Source of the DNA: Jaltomata sinuosa
Taxonomy: Eukaryota > Streptophyta > Magnoliopsida > Solanales > Solanaceae
Assembly: GCA_003996215.1 (NCBI GenBank)
Contig: QJPP01007248.1
Span: 248,001-312,000, forward strand
Direction of reading: 5' to 3'
DNA length: 64,000 nt
Of this stretch, positions 10,728 through 21,059 are shown in pieces. The notes beneath the pieces are model-generated. The model did not search any database. It saw nothing but the letters and a program-made list of their open reading frames with translations, and had not been told where the DNA came from. The number at the start of each line of letters is the position of its first letter. The first letter of the stretch is position 1. The translations under genes and the position numbers were made by a program.

Positions 10728-11315
10728 TAATCGACAGTCTTTATGATCAAACAAAGAGCCCCTTAAATTTGCCGCTGAGTAGCAACTTGGTATTAATAAA
10801 ATAGTTGCATAATTTATTTTTGAATGACAGCTTGGAATATCCCTATAGTGACATTAAGTTTATCAACTATGAACTACTTCCTATGTTACAAAATTTGTAT
10901 TCTCAACTTGCATATTAGCTGCGGTCAAGCGTCGTATGCGGAATATATATGTAAAAATAGATTGGCAGATGAGTTTTTCGATATAATTTAATCAAATTTG
11001 AGTCATGCAAAATTTACACGAGTATAATAAAATTCCGAGAATAGTTTATATTGGTATAACTTGGGAGTAAATTATAAATTCTGTGATATAAGTGTTAAAA
11101 CTAGTTGAATGAATCCATATTATTGAATTGTTTGGAACAATTAATTAGTTATAATTGAGAAATAATTATGTGAGTAATTATTCAATAATGATTAACTAAT
11201 AATTGAAGTGGGAGCCAAGGATTAATTAGCAAAGTGAATTGAATGTTAATGGAGTTGTGTATACTGGAGCTAATTCCAACCTCCTTTTGAGCGGGATGGG
11301 GTTTAAAAAAAATAC

Positions 11316-12501
11316 GGGTGAAAATCGTTTACATTCCCGAACTTTGTTTTAAAAATCAAACACCCCTCAATTTTGAACAATAATCATTCTCCCCCTTTTA
11401 TCCTATGCAATGTCTATTTTATCCTTAACATTTTTAATTTTCTATTTATGTCATATCTTTTATATTATATATATTTATTTTTCTTAACCTAGGTATTTAC
11501 CATTTTTAGTTAAATTTATTGACATTATTAATAAAATAATCCTTTTATAAACTAATCACAAAATTTAATGCTATTTTTTATGATTGGTATTTTTATATTT
11601 TATGCATTAACTGGGTGTTTGGCCATGAAAATAAAAAAAAATCACTTTATTTGAAATTTTTGGAGTTGGAGTTGTGTTTGACATACCTTTTTTGAAAGAC
11701 TTTTTAGAATTTAAAGTGTTAAATATAACTAAAAAGTGAAAAAGTGAGATAGAAAAAAGTGAAAATAAGTATTTAGATGTTTTCATTTTTTCAATAAAAC
11801 TTTAAGTTGTATTTGAAATTTTTATGGCCAAACAACATTTTTTGAATAAAGTGAAATAATTTTTTGAAAAATAGAGAAAAAGATCTTATGGCTAAACAGG
11901 CATGTATGTATATATGTCATTATGTATATAGATGCATGTTTTAATTCTTTCTGTTATTCTTTAATGTCTATATAGATAAACGAGTTTTGATTGTCAATAA
12001 TGAAATATTTTCTAAATTATAATTTAAAATTTATAAACAAGAATCATTTAATTTGTTATATATACCTCTATTTTTAATTATTTTTGTATTACATGCATTG
12101 AAATATATTTATAAAGTTATAATTACCTGTTATTTTTACTTGTATAATTAGATATTAGAGTTTTGATTATTATTAATAAATTTATTTATTTATTTTGCTC
12201 ATTTATTTTATTATGGAACGTCATTAACTTATATACTCAATTAGTATTTCTCACTTTTCTTTTTTCATCTAAAAAATAATATATATTTTATTTATAAAAA
12301 ATATGTCATATAGATTAAAAAATAAAAATTGTGATTACAAAGAAGTTTTAAAAAAAAAGATATATAAGTTGATAATACAAGGACAAAATAGGTATTTTGA
12401 AAAGTCAATTAGGATAAAGGGGGGAGAATGATTATTATTCAAAGTTGAGGGGGGTGTTTGATTTTTAAAACAAGGTTCGAGGGTGTAAACGATTTTCACC
12501 C
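11316..12501. mobile_element. 1.2-kb DNA transposon derivative with long inverted ends
   Basis: The ends are inverted repeats of about 95 bp. The left begins GGGTGAAAATCGTTTACA and continues with TTTTAAAAATCAAACACCCC; the right mirrors this and ends TGTAAACGATTTTCACCC. The interior is AT-rich with no coding capacity. Copy B lacks it, joining directly at the corresponding CAGATACTTTCC sequence, so this is a true insertion. AAAATAC occurs next to both ends, but its spacing does not give a clean duplication, so the superfamily (Mutator-like is possible) is uncertain. Confidence 0.7.
11612..11901. mobile_element. MITE nested in the 11316-12501 element
   Basis: Left end TGGGTGTTTGGCCATGAAAA; right end, reverse complemented, reads GCCTGTTTAGCCATAAGATC. 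Internal text GAAATTTTTATGGCCAAACA also pairs with the left end. It is about 290 bp and non-coding. No clear target duplication could be read. The nesting means it is younger than its host element. Confidence 0.5.
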
Positions 12502-12582
12502 AACAAAATACAGATACTTTCCATCTATTTTACTCTAAAATTGTTGTCAATAATATTTTATTGTAATTGGAGTAAGTGAGCA

Positions 12583-12733
12583 GGGGTTCATCCGAACTCC
12601 TTTCGACAAAAAATTATACTATTTAGATATGATTAAAAAATTATATTTTATGTATATATAATAGATGTTAAACCCCCTTCGACTAATTTATGTATTTACT
12701 TCTTCAGATTTTGAACCCCTTAATTGAAATCAT
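12583..12733. mobile_element. Short insertion in copy A (GGGTTCATCCGAACTCC type)
   Basis: The segment runs from CAGGGGTTCATCCGAACTCC to the TTTTGAACCCC text. Copy B reads straight across this point (AAGTGAG to ATCCATAAGTCC). The TATGTATATATAATAGATGT core is shared with the insertion at 14097-14280, so both belong to one short dispersed family common in Solanaceae intergenic DNA. The ends are approximate. Confidence 0.5.
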
Positions 12734-13289
12734 ACGTCCACTTGTTAAGTAATAAGAGAGTTCATAGAAGTTATGTTGGTTGACACTCTTCTGCTATAGT
12801 TATTGGCACAGGATGCTAGACATGACCAAAATCAATGGATTCTGCATAAAATAAAAAAATTCTCATCATGATTAAGAGTTTACAAAAAATAAAATTTCTC
12901 ATTGTAAAAATAACAATGTTTTCACGTCAATTTTTATCAGCGACGCACCAATAGTGAAATTAATTAATATTCATAAATTAAGAGAGATGTCGACGAATGA
13001 TGCAATCAAAGAAAACGGGGTCACCGCTGACGCTGAAGCTGAAGATATCGGAGGTTTTGTTTGCTATTTTATTAGTAATATATTCGAGAATCAGACTACA
13101 GTTTTGACCTCACTAGGAAAATAAGACAATCTCATCCAAACATTGAAAATTAGATTTCCTCTAATTGTACTTATTTGAAGTTTGAAAGATCCATAATTTT
13201 GAGTGCTTTCTTGGTGGTCAATATTGACTGATATATACAAATAATAATATATTTGGTGTAATTTTACAAGTGAAGTGTGAAGAATATGG

Positions 13290-13365
13290 AGTATATATAG
13301 GACCTTACTGAACCATTGTAGAGGTAAAAAGGTTGTTTCTGATAGACCTTTGGCTTACAAAAAAT
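13290..13365 (+). mobile_element. TS-like SINE remnant
   Basis: The text AGAGGTAAAAAGGTTGTTTC followed by TGATAGACCTTTGGCTTA resembles the internal AGGTAGAGAGGTTGTTTCCGATAGACC region of TS-type SINEs. Only this short internal part is recognisable, with no (TTG)n tail next to it. Confidence 0.4.
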
Positions 13366-13599
13366 ATTTTCCGAAACTGATTTGAAAAAAATATTAACTA
13401 CGAATTGAGTGTGCTTTACATAAAAGTAAAGACTCTAAGCTCCCGTCCTTCAACTGATTGGTATCGCAAGGATAACCAAATAAGGTAATAGTAAAATAAT
13501 ATTCAAAATACAACTAAGGAGGAGAAAGAGCACATAAAGTGTTCTAAACTAGAATCATGCCCCCTACCTCCTACGTACTAATTTGTCCCGTAATTCTCA

Positions 13600-13850
13600 A
13601 CCTTCATGCTCTCCTACCTAGAGTCATGTTCTAAGTGAGTTGAAAGTGGGTCATATCATATCCAATCATGTCTCCTAATTCTTTCTTGGTCTACCTTTAG
13701 TTCTCTTCGGCCTAATACTGACAACCTCTCGCACCTCCGGCCTCCTCACTGGGACATTATTGGGACATTTACGCTCCTCCTCTTCACATGTTTGAGCCAT
13801 CTCAATTCCATGTTTCGCATCTTATCCGTCATGGAGGCCCACCCACCTGT
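13600..13850 (-). pseudogene. Antisense LINE (RTE-like) reverse-transcriptase remnant in copy A
   Basis: Plus-strand text such as TTCATGCTCTCCTACC, GAGTCATGTTC, GTGAGTTGAAAGTGGGTCAT and the CTTCACATGTTTGAGCCATC stretch is the degenerate antisense of the C-terminal reverse-transcriptase region of RTE-clade plant LINEs as I recall it. There is no open frame. It ends abruptly at the duplication junction, whereas copy B continues further. Confidence is limited because the family call is from memory. Confidence 0.45.
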
Positions 13851-13858
13851 CAATAGTA

Positions 13859-14078
13859 CTTTATTCGTGCATTTTTACTTGTTTAGTTTGAAAAATAAAG
13901 AGATAATTTACCATTTTGTGTCTATTTTATTCTTATTATTAAATACTATATATTCATTAACCAACATTTAGACGACTTATAATCAATAAGAGTGATATAG
14001 TAAAATCACCCTTTTATTTATTGTTTCTTAAGGAGTGCAGAAAGTCAAATATAAATAAGTAAAGATGAACGGAGAGAG
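13859..14078. mobile_element. Stowaway-like MITE, CATCTTTACT family, copy 2
   Basis: Flanked by TA (13857-13858 and 14079-14080). Left end CTTTATTCGTGCATTTTTAC; right end, reverse complemented, reads CTCTCTCCGTTCATCTTTAC. It lies exactly at the junction between duplication copies A and B, and its relative begins copy A at 10484. No coding capacity. Confidence 0.7.
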
Positions 14079-14096
14079 TATTAGATAATTGTTGGC

Positions 14097-14280
14097 ATGG
14101 ACGGAGTTAATTACTGCAAAGGTTTATTCAAAAAATTTTATTAATCAAAAAATATATTATATATATAAAATTAAAATTATTTTTTTATGTATATATAATC
14201 GATGTAGAAACTTCTTAGCTTTTTGTATGTTTATTCTTTTATATTTTAAATTTTGTTAATAATATTTTTTGGCTCCACCA
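14097..14280. mobile_element. Short insertion in copy B (GGAGCCA-ended family)
   Basis: It lies between TTGTTGGC and TAATAATCGACGG, a point where copy A has the MITE joined directly to TAATCGACAG. The termini ATGGACGGAGTTAATTAC and, reverse complemented, ATGGTGGAGCCAAAAA are imperfect inverted repeats. The interior shares TATGTATATATAATCGATGT with the 12583-12733 insertion. No clear target duplication. Confidence 0.5.
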
Positions 14281-14622
14281 TTAATAATCGACGGTCTTTA
14301 TCACACAGATATGTCCCCCCTTAAATTTGCGGCTGAATAGCAACTTGGTATTAATAAAATGGTTGCATAATTTATTTTTGAATGACAACTTGGAATATCC
14401 CTATAGTGACATTAAGTTTATCAACTATTAACTACTTTTACTTGCATATTGCCTGCGGTAAAGCGTCGTATGCTGAATATGTAAAAGTCGATGGGCAGAT
14501 GAAGCCATGAAGGGTGGTGTCTAGGGACTAGGGGTGTATGTAAAGCCTCGTCAATTTCTACGCAAAACTCATACGAGTATAATGAAATGTTGGTATAACT
14601 TGAAGTAAATCAAAGTTCCATG

Positions 14623-15100
14623 TAGGGATGGAAGTGGGGCGGGTGGGTGCGGGACGGGGCGCAGGGGGGGGGGGGTTAACCCAATGCGGGGCGGGGCAGG
14701 TTTCAATCAATGCAGGTGCGGGGCGAGTTGAATCAGTTTTCTTAAAAGCTTGGCGGGTGCGGGTGCAATTGCTGCTTATACCTGTTTAGCTTTATTTCTC
14801 TAATTATTTTCAATTCACTTTTTTTATTTTTGGTAAAATTCTTTTCATATCACTGTTATTTCAATCTGTAACTTTAAAAATGAGGAAGACAATGACTTGA
14901 TCAATCTTATTGTAAAACAGAGAAGACAAATAATGAAACTAAATCTATGTTAGCAAAATAACAAAATGAACGAAATTAAGTGGGGCAGGATAGGCGGGTT
15001 GAAAATATAAAAAAACATTATGCAAGGCGGGTTGAAAATTTTGCGAGTTAAGACTTAACCCCCACCACACCGCCCCGCTCCCGCCCGATTGTCATCCCTA
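14623..15100. mobile_element. GC-rich non-autonomous hAT element
   Basis: A perfect 8-bp direct repeat GTTCCATG (14615-14622 and 15101-15108) flanks 478 bp whose inverted ends are TAGGGATGGAAGTGGGGC and TAGGGATGACAATCGGGC (reverse complement of the right end). Copy A of the tandem duplication lacks the insert. An 8-bp duplication with a TAGGGATG terminus fits the hAT superfamily. The ends are GC-rich with GGGCGGGTGCGGG-type repeats and a run of ten G; the centre is AT-rich. It encodes nothing. Confidence 0.85.
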
Positions 15101-15136
15101 GTTCCATGATATATAGTGTTCAAATTAGTTGAATGA

Positions 15137-15341
15137 GAACCTGTTAGAATGGGCTTATAGCTTTTAACTTATAAGTCAAATGCTATAAGTTAGGAATTCT
15201 AATTTATAACTTATTTTTGCCTTTTTAGCTTAAAAATAAGTGCTTAAAAACTTTTTTTTATTTTACCTAAGCACTATAAAAATGCTTAAAAGTTATTTTC
15301 GCTTAAAAATACTTAAAATAAGCCAATTCAAACATGCTATG
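15137..15341. mobile_element. Small MITE inserted in copy B
   Basis: Copy A reads GTTGAATGAATCCATATTA without interruption; in copy B it is split after GAATGA and resumes at (A)TGAATCC. The inserted DNA has related inverted ends: CTGTTAGAATGGGCTTAT and, reverse complemented, CATGTTTGAATTGGCTTATT. It is rich in GCTTAAAAATAAGTGCTTAA-like subrepeats. The implied target duplication is only 3-4 bp (TGA or ATGA), so a PIF/Harbinger or CACTA-type origin is possible. Confidence 0.65.
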
Positions 15342-15379
15342 AATCCATATTATTGAGTTACTTCGGATTCTTAATAGTA

Positions 15380-15629
15380 CTTTCTCCATCCATCTTTACT
15401 ATTCATGTTTGACTTGACACAACCGTTATAAACAATAAATAAAAGGATAATTTTACAATACCACCCCTATTAATTACTAAGTCATTTTAATGTTGAAAAA
15501 TGAATAGTATTTAATAACAAGGGTAAAATAAACATAAAATAATAAATTATTTTGTGGTTTTCCAAATTGACAAATAAAGTTGAACAACTATTTTTAGTAT
15601 ACTAGACAAGTAAAGATGGACAAAGAGAG
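15380..15629. mobile_element. Stowaway-like MITE, CATCTTTACT family, copy 3
   Basis: Flanked by TA (15378-15379 and 15630-15631). Left end CTTTCTCCATCCATCTTTAC; right end, reverse complemented, reads CTCTCTTTGTCCATCTTTAC. It shares the interior with the elements at 10484 and 13859. Its right TA is also the left TA of the next element. Confidence 0.75.
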
Positions 15630-15631
15630 TA

Positions 15632-15890
15632 CTCCCTCCGTTCCTTTTTAGTTGTCATGGTTTCTATTTTGAGAGTCAAACAATATGAAGTTTGACCAAC
15701 ATTTTAACATGTATTTTTTTATCTTATTGATATAAGAAAAATTGCAACTTATAGTATTTTTCGTATAGTTTTTGAATATCTAAATTTTAATTTAAAAATA
15801 TTAAGTTAATCTAATCTAATTGAGCTTTGAAAATTAGTCACATTGACTCTCGAGAAGCGCAACATGCCAACTAAAAAGGAACGGAGGTAG
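15632..15890. mobile_element. Stowaway MITE
   Basis: TA at 15630-15631 and 15891-15892 flank inverted termini CTCCCTCCGTTCCTTTTTAG and, from the right, CTACCTCCGTTCCTTTTTAG. The pairing extends about 28 bp. This is a textbook Stowaway structure, about 259 bp and non-coding, placed directly against the preceding MITE. Confidence 0.85.
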
Positions 15891-16714
15891 TAATAATTAA
15901 GAAATAATTACATTATAATGATTAACTAATCATTGAAGTCATTATGGGAGCCAAGGATTAATTAGCAGAGTGAAAAAAATAATGGGAATCCAAGTCATTA
16001 AATATTTGCTGCGGACAGGTATTGGAGATCAGATGGGCAATTGAATGTTAATGGAGTTGTCTACTGGAGCTAAAATTTAGCTAAAAAAGTAGCAGATACT
16101 TTCCGTCTATTTTATTCTACATTTACTCTAAAATTGTTGTCCATAATATTTTATTGAAATTGAAAAGAAAATAATATTTGAAATTGAAGCAAGTGAGATC
16201 CATAAGTCCACTTGTTAAGTAATAAGAGGAGAGCTTAATAGAAGTTGTGGTTGACACTCCTCTGCTATAGTTGTTGGCACAGGATGCTAGAGATGATCGA
16301 AATTAATGAATTCTACATAAAATAAAATTTCTCATCATGATTAGGAGTTTTGGTGTATAAATAATAATGTTCTCCCACCAATGTAGTGCAGTGAATGAAA
16401 CTACTTCTTTCGTCATTTTTCAAATAGAGATTTCAATTTTGAATCTTGAATGTGATTTGTTTTAATAGAAGCACTTCTGTCTAACGGATCCCACGCCACA
16501 TAAATTTAAATTAATTGAACTTTAATACAAATAACAATACCGAATAAAAAACCAAAATAATAATTTTTTCATATCAATTTTTTTATCCCCTTCGACGAAG
16601 CACCAATAATGGAATTAATTAGTATTCATAAATTAAAAGATCTCGATGAATAATGAAAACGGGGTCATCGCTGAGGCTGGCGCTGAAGATAAGATAGCCG
16701 ACATTCTTGCTGGC

Positions 16715-16935
16715 TTTAATATATTTTATTCTATAATAAATATTCACTTTTTATTTTAGTCGGTCTAAAATAAAATGACACATTTATTATATTTTTAGTA
16801 ACAATTTAATACTAAAATATTTATTTTGTTCTTAGTAAAATAATTTATAATCATACAAATAAAATTCTTTTTTCTTAAACTCTGTATCAAAATCAAATTA
16901 CCTTACCTGAATTAGAAACAGTGAGAGTATTAGAT
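16715..16935. mobile_element. AT-rich insertion in copy B, probably a decayed MITE
   Basis: Copy A reads from the GAAGATATCGGAGG region straight to GAATCAGACTACAG, while copy B has about 220 extra bases including GTCGGTCTAAAATAAAATGA and ending ACAGTGAGAGTATTAG. The ends suggest a damaged Stowaway-like element, but the inverted repeats are weak and the limits approximate. Confidence 0.35.
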
Positions 16936-17444
16936 TTGAGAGTCAGACTACAGTTTTGACCTCACTAAGAAATAAGTACAATCTCATCCAAACATTGAAC
17001 ATTAGATTTGCTCTTACCGTACTTGTTTGAAGTTTGAAAGATTCATAATTTGAGTGCTTTCTGTACTTGGTGGTCAATATCAGCTCACATATACGAACAA
17101 TAACATATAAAGATAAAAGTGTGATTTTACAAGTGAATTTTAAAGAAGGTGAGATATGCGTAGATTTTACCCTAGACTTTTGATTTTAAAAAAATATTTT
17201 AATTGCAAACAGATTTTAAAAATAATATCAACAATGAAAATAATAAGAATAATTAATGTAAAAGAAATAATAATATAAAATAAAATAATAATAGAGTAAT
17301 AGTAATAATACAGCTAATGAAGAGAGAGTAGATAAAGTGTTCTAAACTAGAACCTCCCCGCCCCCCGCCTCCCCTGCCCCACCGCTACCCCTAAATGAAT
17401 TTTTTTTTGAGCTTTTACGTACTAATTTTTTATCCTAATTTTAG

Positions 17445-17840
17445 ATGTTCATGCTCTCCTCTTTAAGGTCATGTTTTCGGTGAGTTGAAAGTGCGTCATG
17501 TCATATCTAATCACTTCTTTCCAATTTTTCTTTGGTCTACCTCTATTTCTCTTTAGGCCTTATATTGGCAACCTTTCGCATATCTTCATTGGGATGCCAT
17601 CTCTTCCTCATCATATGCTCGAACCATTTCAACTTCGCTTTTAACATCTTGTTCACCTCGGAGGTCATATCCACCTTGCCCCATATTTCTATTTGAAAAT
17701 CTTAGTCTCTCTTGCTATGCCTATACATTTATCTAAATATTTTCATTTTCGTTTTTCAAATTATTGAACGTGTAAATTCTTTACTGATCAACGCTCTGTT
17801 CCACGTAAAACACTCTGACCCGTATAGATAGGTTACAGAA
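17445..17840 (-). pseudogene. Antisense LINE (RTE-like) remnant in copy B
   Basis: This is the copy B counterpart of 13600-13850: GTTCATGCTCTCCTC, GGTCATGTTTTCGGTGAGTT, GTCTACCTCTATTTCTC and CATATGCTCGAACCATTTC. It extends beyond the copy A breakpoint into text resembling the next antisense segment (AACGCTCTGTTCCACGTAAA). No reading frame survives; the 66-codon minus frame at 17756-17956 is probably a leftover and not a gene. Confidence 0.45.
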
Positions 17841-18972
17841 TGGGCCCCTATCCCATAAATGCTGGATGTTTGGAACGCGGCAAAAGCTTCTTTAGAAGCT
17901 ATGTTGAGCCGTGAGAAACAAAGAGAAAAAGGACAGAATTTATCCTTGGGCCACAAATATCTAAGGTATTAATTTCTTTTTGTTTCTATTTGATTGGTAT
18001 TGTTGTACATATAATTATTCTTGAAACTAAGACACAATTGTTGATTGAAGTTTAATTTTAAGTTGTATTATTAGCAAGTGGATGAGGTGATATTCTAATG
18101 GGATTTGTTAGGTTCATATATCCTCAAATTAATATACATGAATGATGAATCTATGTAAGTTTTTGCCTTGAGATTGGGATTTGATATAAAATTTATGGGT
18201 TTGAGTCTTAAATAAAAATGTGCAAGATTTTTACTACCTACTAAGCTACACTATACATAGGTCAAATTAGCAGTATTAAGAACCTTTAATTATTGTAGCA
18301 CCCTGGACGCAGCAGTCACACTTTAAATAAGTTGCATCAGATTCAGTTGTCCAAGTATTTTTTTGTTAAGTCATAATCCCTAGAACTAAAGAAAGATGAT
18401 TTCAAAAGCATTATCGGTCTTTTAGTATTTTCGGATCCCTCAACGGGAAAAGTTCATAAATGACTCTGGTAGAGGCTGGTCTTGATATTTTGTCTTTCAT
18501 AAGAAAAGTCTTAAAAAATTAACTTTCATTTATTTAATAAAAATTCTTTAGACAAAATCATCCTTCAAACCTATAAACTAATTCCATACGTCATCCAAAA
18601 CAATAAGAAATTGAAAGGAGCTTAATATTATATCATCATATGTGTCTTGATAAATAAATAGAGCTAAACAACTTTTTTTTAATTTAGATATCTAAAAAAA
18701 TACTTATTTTATTCATTTTGTACTTCTATTAAATAAAATTTACCCAAGACCCAAGTATCAAGGTTCAAGACAATTTTTTTTAATACTTACTATTTTTAAT
18801 TTAATATATAAAAAATTATATATATATTGGTTGAAATTTTTTCGATATTTTTTATAAAATAAAAAACTCACCCTAGTTTTTTGGTATGATTATAGGTTTA
18901 TATTGAAATCTTCATTTTTATTGAAAAAAGAAAATCTAAAAATTAATTAGGTGAGGTTCAACCGACTTTTTA
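17841..18972. other. Unassigned AT-rich DNA
   Basis: No open frame, transposon terminus or tandem repeat could be recognised on either strand. It lies between the end of the tandem duplication and the start of the 112-bp array. Confidence 0.4.
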
Positions 18973-19705
18973 AAAACCATTGATAACTTAGCTCATGGAC
19001 TTTCAAACAACAAATTATGCCCCATGGGCAAGACTTGACACTACCTCATTGTATCTTGACTTATGAGATGCTCTATAACTACTGTCTTAGAGGCAAAACT
19101 TAGTTCAAGGAATTCCAAACAACAAGTTACGCACCATGGGCTAGACTTGACACTACCACATTGTGTCTTGATTTATGTAATGCTCTATAACTCCTGCCCT
19201 AGAAGCAATACTTAGCCCAAGGACTTCCAAAGAATAAGTTATTCCCCATGGGCAAGAGTTGACACTACCTCATTGTGTTTTGATTTATGAGATACTCTAT
19301 AACTCTTGCCTTAGAGAAGAGACTTCCCCAAGGACTTTCAACAAGTTATACCTCATCGGTATGACTTGGCACTACCACATTATGTCTTGATTTATGAGTT
19401 ATTCTATAACTCTTACTTTAGATGCAAGACTTAGCCCAAAAACAAAACAATAAGTTATGGTCCATGGGCAAGACTTGACACTATCACATTGTGTCTTGAT
19501 TTATGAGATGCTCTATAACTTTTGCCTTAGAGGCAAGACTTAGACCCAATGACTTCCAAACAATAAGTTATGCTCTATGGGCAAGACTTGACACTACCAC
19601 ATTGTATTTTGATTTATGAGATGCTCTATAACTCTTGCTTTAGAGGCAAGACTTAGCCCAAAGACTTTCAAAACAACAAGTTATGGTCCATGGGCAAGGC
19701 TTGAC
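18973..19705. repeat. Tandem array with a unit of about 112 bp, left part
   Basis: Six to seven diverged units of about 105-115 bp. Each contains CATGGGCAAGACTTGACACT, CATTGTGTCTTGATTTATGA, GATGCTCTATAACTCTTGCC and TTAGAGGCAAGACTTAGCCC. The array continues at 24709 after the copia insertion. No coding capacity. Confidence 0.85.
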
Positions 19706-19958
19706 TGTTGGAATCATTGATGATTCTTTTCCTTTTTTTATTTTGATTATGTAAATATTCCTTTCCTTTTATTTTGTTACATAATTAGTTTAGGAAAAAT
19801 CTTTTTATTACATTATTAGTTTAAGGTAAATATTTTTATTTCATAATTAGTTTAGAGTAAATCTTCTAAACTTGTATAAATAGGATCAATTATACAAATT
19901 CAATCATTCAAAAATACAAGAAGAAAAATTTTCTATACTGCTTTCTTTAATTTTTACA
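19706..19958 (+). repeat. Copia 5' LTR
   Basis: 253 bp, beginning TGTTGGAATCATTGATGATT and ending CTTTAATTTTTACA. It holds a TATAAATAGG promoter-like box near 19876 and direct subrepeats of the TAATTAGTTTAG(G/A)(A/G) type. It matches the LTR at 24456-24708. Confidence 0.93.
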
Positions 19959-19970
19959 TGGTATCAGTGC
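19959..19970 (+). promoter_or_regulatory. Copia primer-binding site (tRNA-iMet type)
   Basis: TGGTATCAGTGC immediately follows the 5' LTR. The standard initiator-Met primer-binding sequence is TGGTATCAGAGC, so there is one mismatch. Confidence 0.85.
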
Positions 19971-20045
19971 AAGGTTGATTCTTTTGCAGTATTAACTTTT
20001 TTTTGTTGTAGTGTTCATCTCCCTTTTTTTTCAATTTTCTGAAAA

Positions 20046-21059
20046 ATGGCTGATGTTGAAAATGTTCAAGTTCAAACCAATGAAAGGAGTGATGTGATTC
20101 CTGCAACTAATGCAGTGGATTCATCACATGCTTTCTATATTCACCCTTCGGATTATCCTGGCATGAATCTTGTTTTCACCGTCTTTGATGGTAGGAGCTA
20201 TGGTGGTTGAAGAAGGGGTGTCATTATTGCTCTTTCAGCTAAAAACAAACTAGGATTCATTGATGGATCCCTAGCTTTTCCTGCTGAACAAAATCTTCAA
20301 AAAGCCTGGTCTAGATGTAATAACATGGTCTTGTCATGGTTGCTCAATTCTCTTTCCAAGGAGATCGCTGAATCTGTTTTATACTCCAAGAGTGCAAAGT
20401 TTTGTGGTCTGACCTGGAAGATAGATTTGATCAGGCCAATGGTGCTAAATTATTTCAACTCCAAAAGGATTTAAGTGCTATAAATCAAGGAAATTCCAGT
20501 ATTTCTACTTATTTTACAAAGATGAAGAGTTTATGGGATGAATTAGATGCACTTAATACTTTTTCTGCTTGTAATTGTGAATGTGTGTGTGGAGCAAAAG
20601 AAAAAGGTGCTAAAGCTCACCAAGATGAAAGGTTGCTTCAGTTTCTTATGGGTCTAAATGACACTTTCATTGGGGTTAGGAGTAATATTCTGCTATCTTC
20701 CCCTCTTTTCACTATTGATTATGCTTATTCCCTTGTTATTCAAGATAAAAAAACAAAGGGAAATTCATGCCACTCCTTCTTATCCAGGAGAATTAACCTC
20801 TTTTCTTGTTGCTAATAATGGTGAGAGGAGGTTCAATGACTATAAGACTCAACATGGAAATCCTGTTAAGAAAAATTCACTGGTGTGTAATTATTGCAAG
20901 AAGATAGGACATGACATTGACCATTGCTATAAGATTCATGGATTTCCTCATGATCTCAAATTCACTAAATCTAAAAAATACCAGAAAGGACTGTTGCTGG
21001 TAATGTTTTTAGCACAGGAGAGGGATCTTAACAGGGAATGGAGAATACCTCAGATCTGA
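20046..21059 (+). pseudogene. Copia gag (broken)
   Basis: Translation starts at ATG 20046 (MADVENVQVQ). The conserved region HPSDYPGMNLVFTVFDG is interrupted by TGA at 20208 where a Trp is expected. Frame shifts follow near 20395 and near 20755. The capsid-like part LEDRFDQANGAKLFQLQKDL lies at 20414-20473. A zinc knuckle CNYCKKIGHDIDHC (C-X2-C-X4-H-X4-C) is encoded near 20887-20930, in a different frame from the capsid part. Gag would package the element RNA; this copy cannot make it intact. Confidence 0.85.

Larger units (their letters stand above)
10484..13858. repeat. Tandem duplication, copy A
   Basis: This 3.4-kb block is repeated at 13859-17690 in the same order and orientation. Anchors include GCAACTTGGTATTAATAAAA (10782 and 14342), GGAATATCCCTATAGTGACA (10832 and 14391), GTCCACTTGTTAAGTAATAA, GGCACAGGATGCTAGA and the antisense LINE fragment at the end. 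Substitutions are frequent, so the duplication is old. Copy A carries its own insertions at 11316-12501 and about 12583-12733. No host gene is visible inside. Confidence 0.8.
13859..17690. repeat. Tandem duplication, copy B
   Basis: This is the second copy of the 10484-13858 block, beginning with the same MITE family that starts copy A and ending in the matching LINE fragment. It carries insertions absent from copy A: 14097-14280, 14623-15100, 15137-15341, 15380-15629, 15632-15890 and about 16715-16935. Copy A therefore shows the empty sites. Confidence 0.8.

Noticed and set aside
17756..17956. 66-codon minus frame
   Set aside because: It overlaps decayed LINE-like antisense text at the end of duplication B; too short and without a motif of its own.
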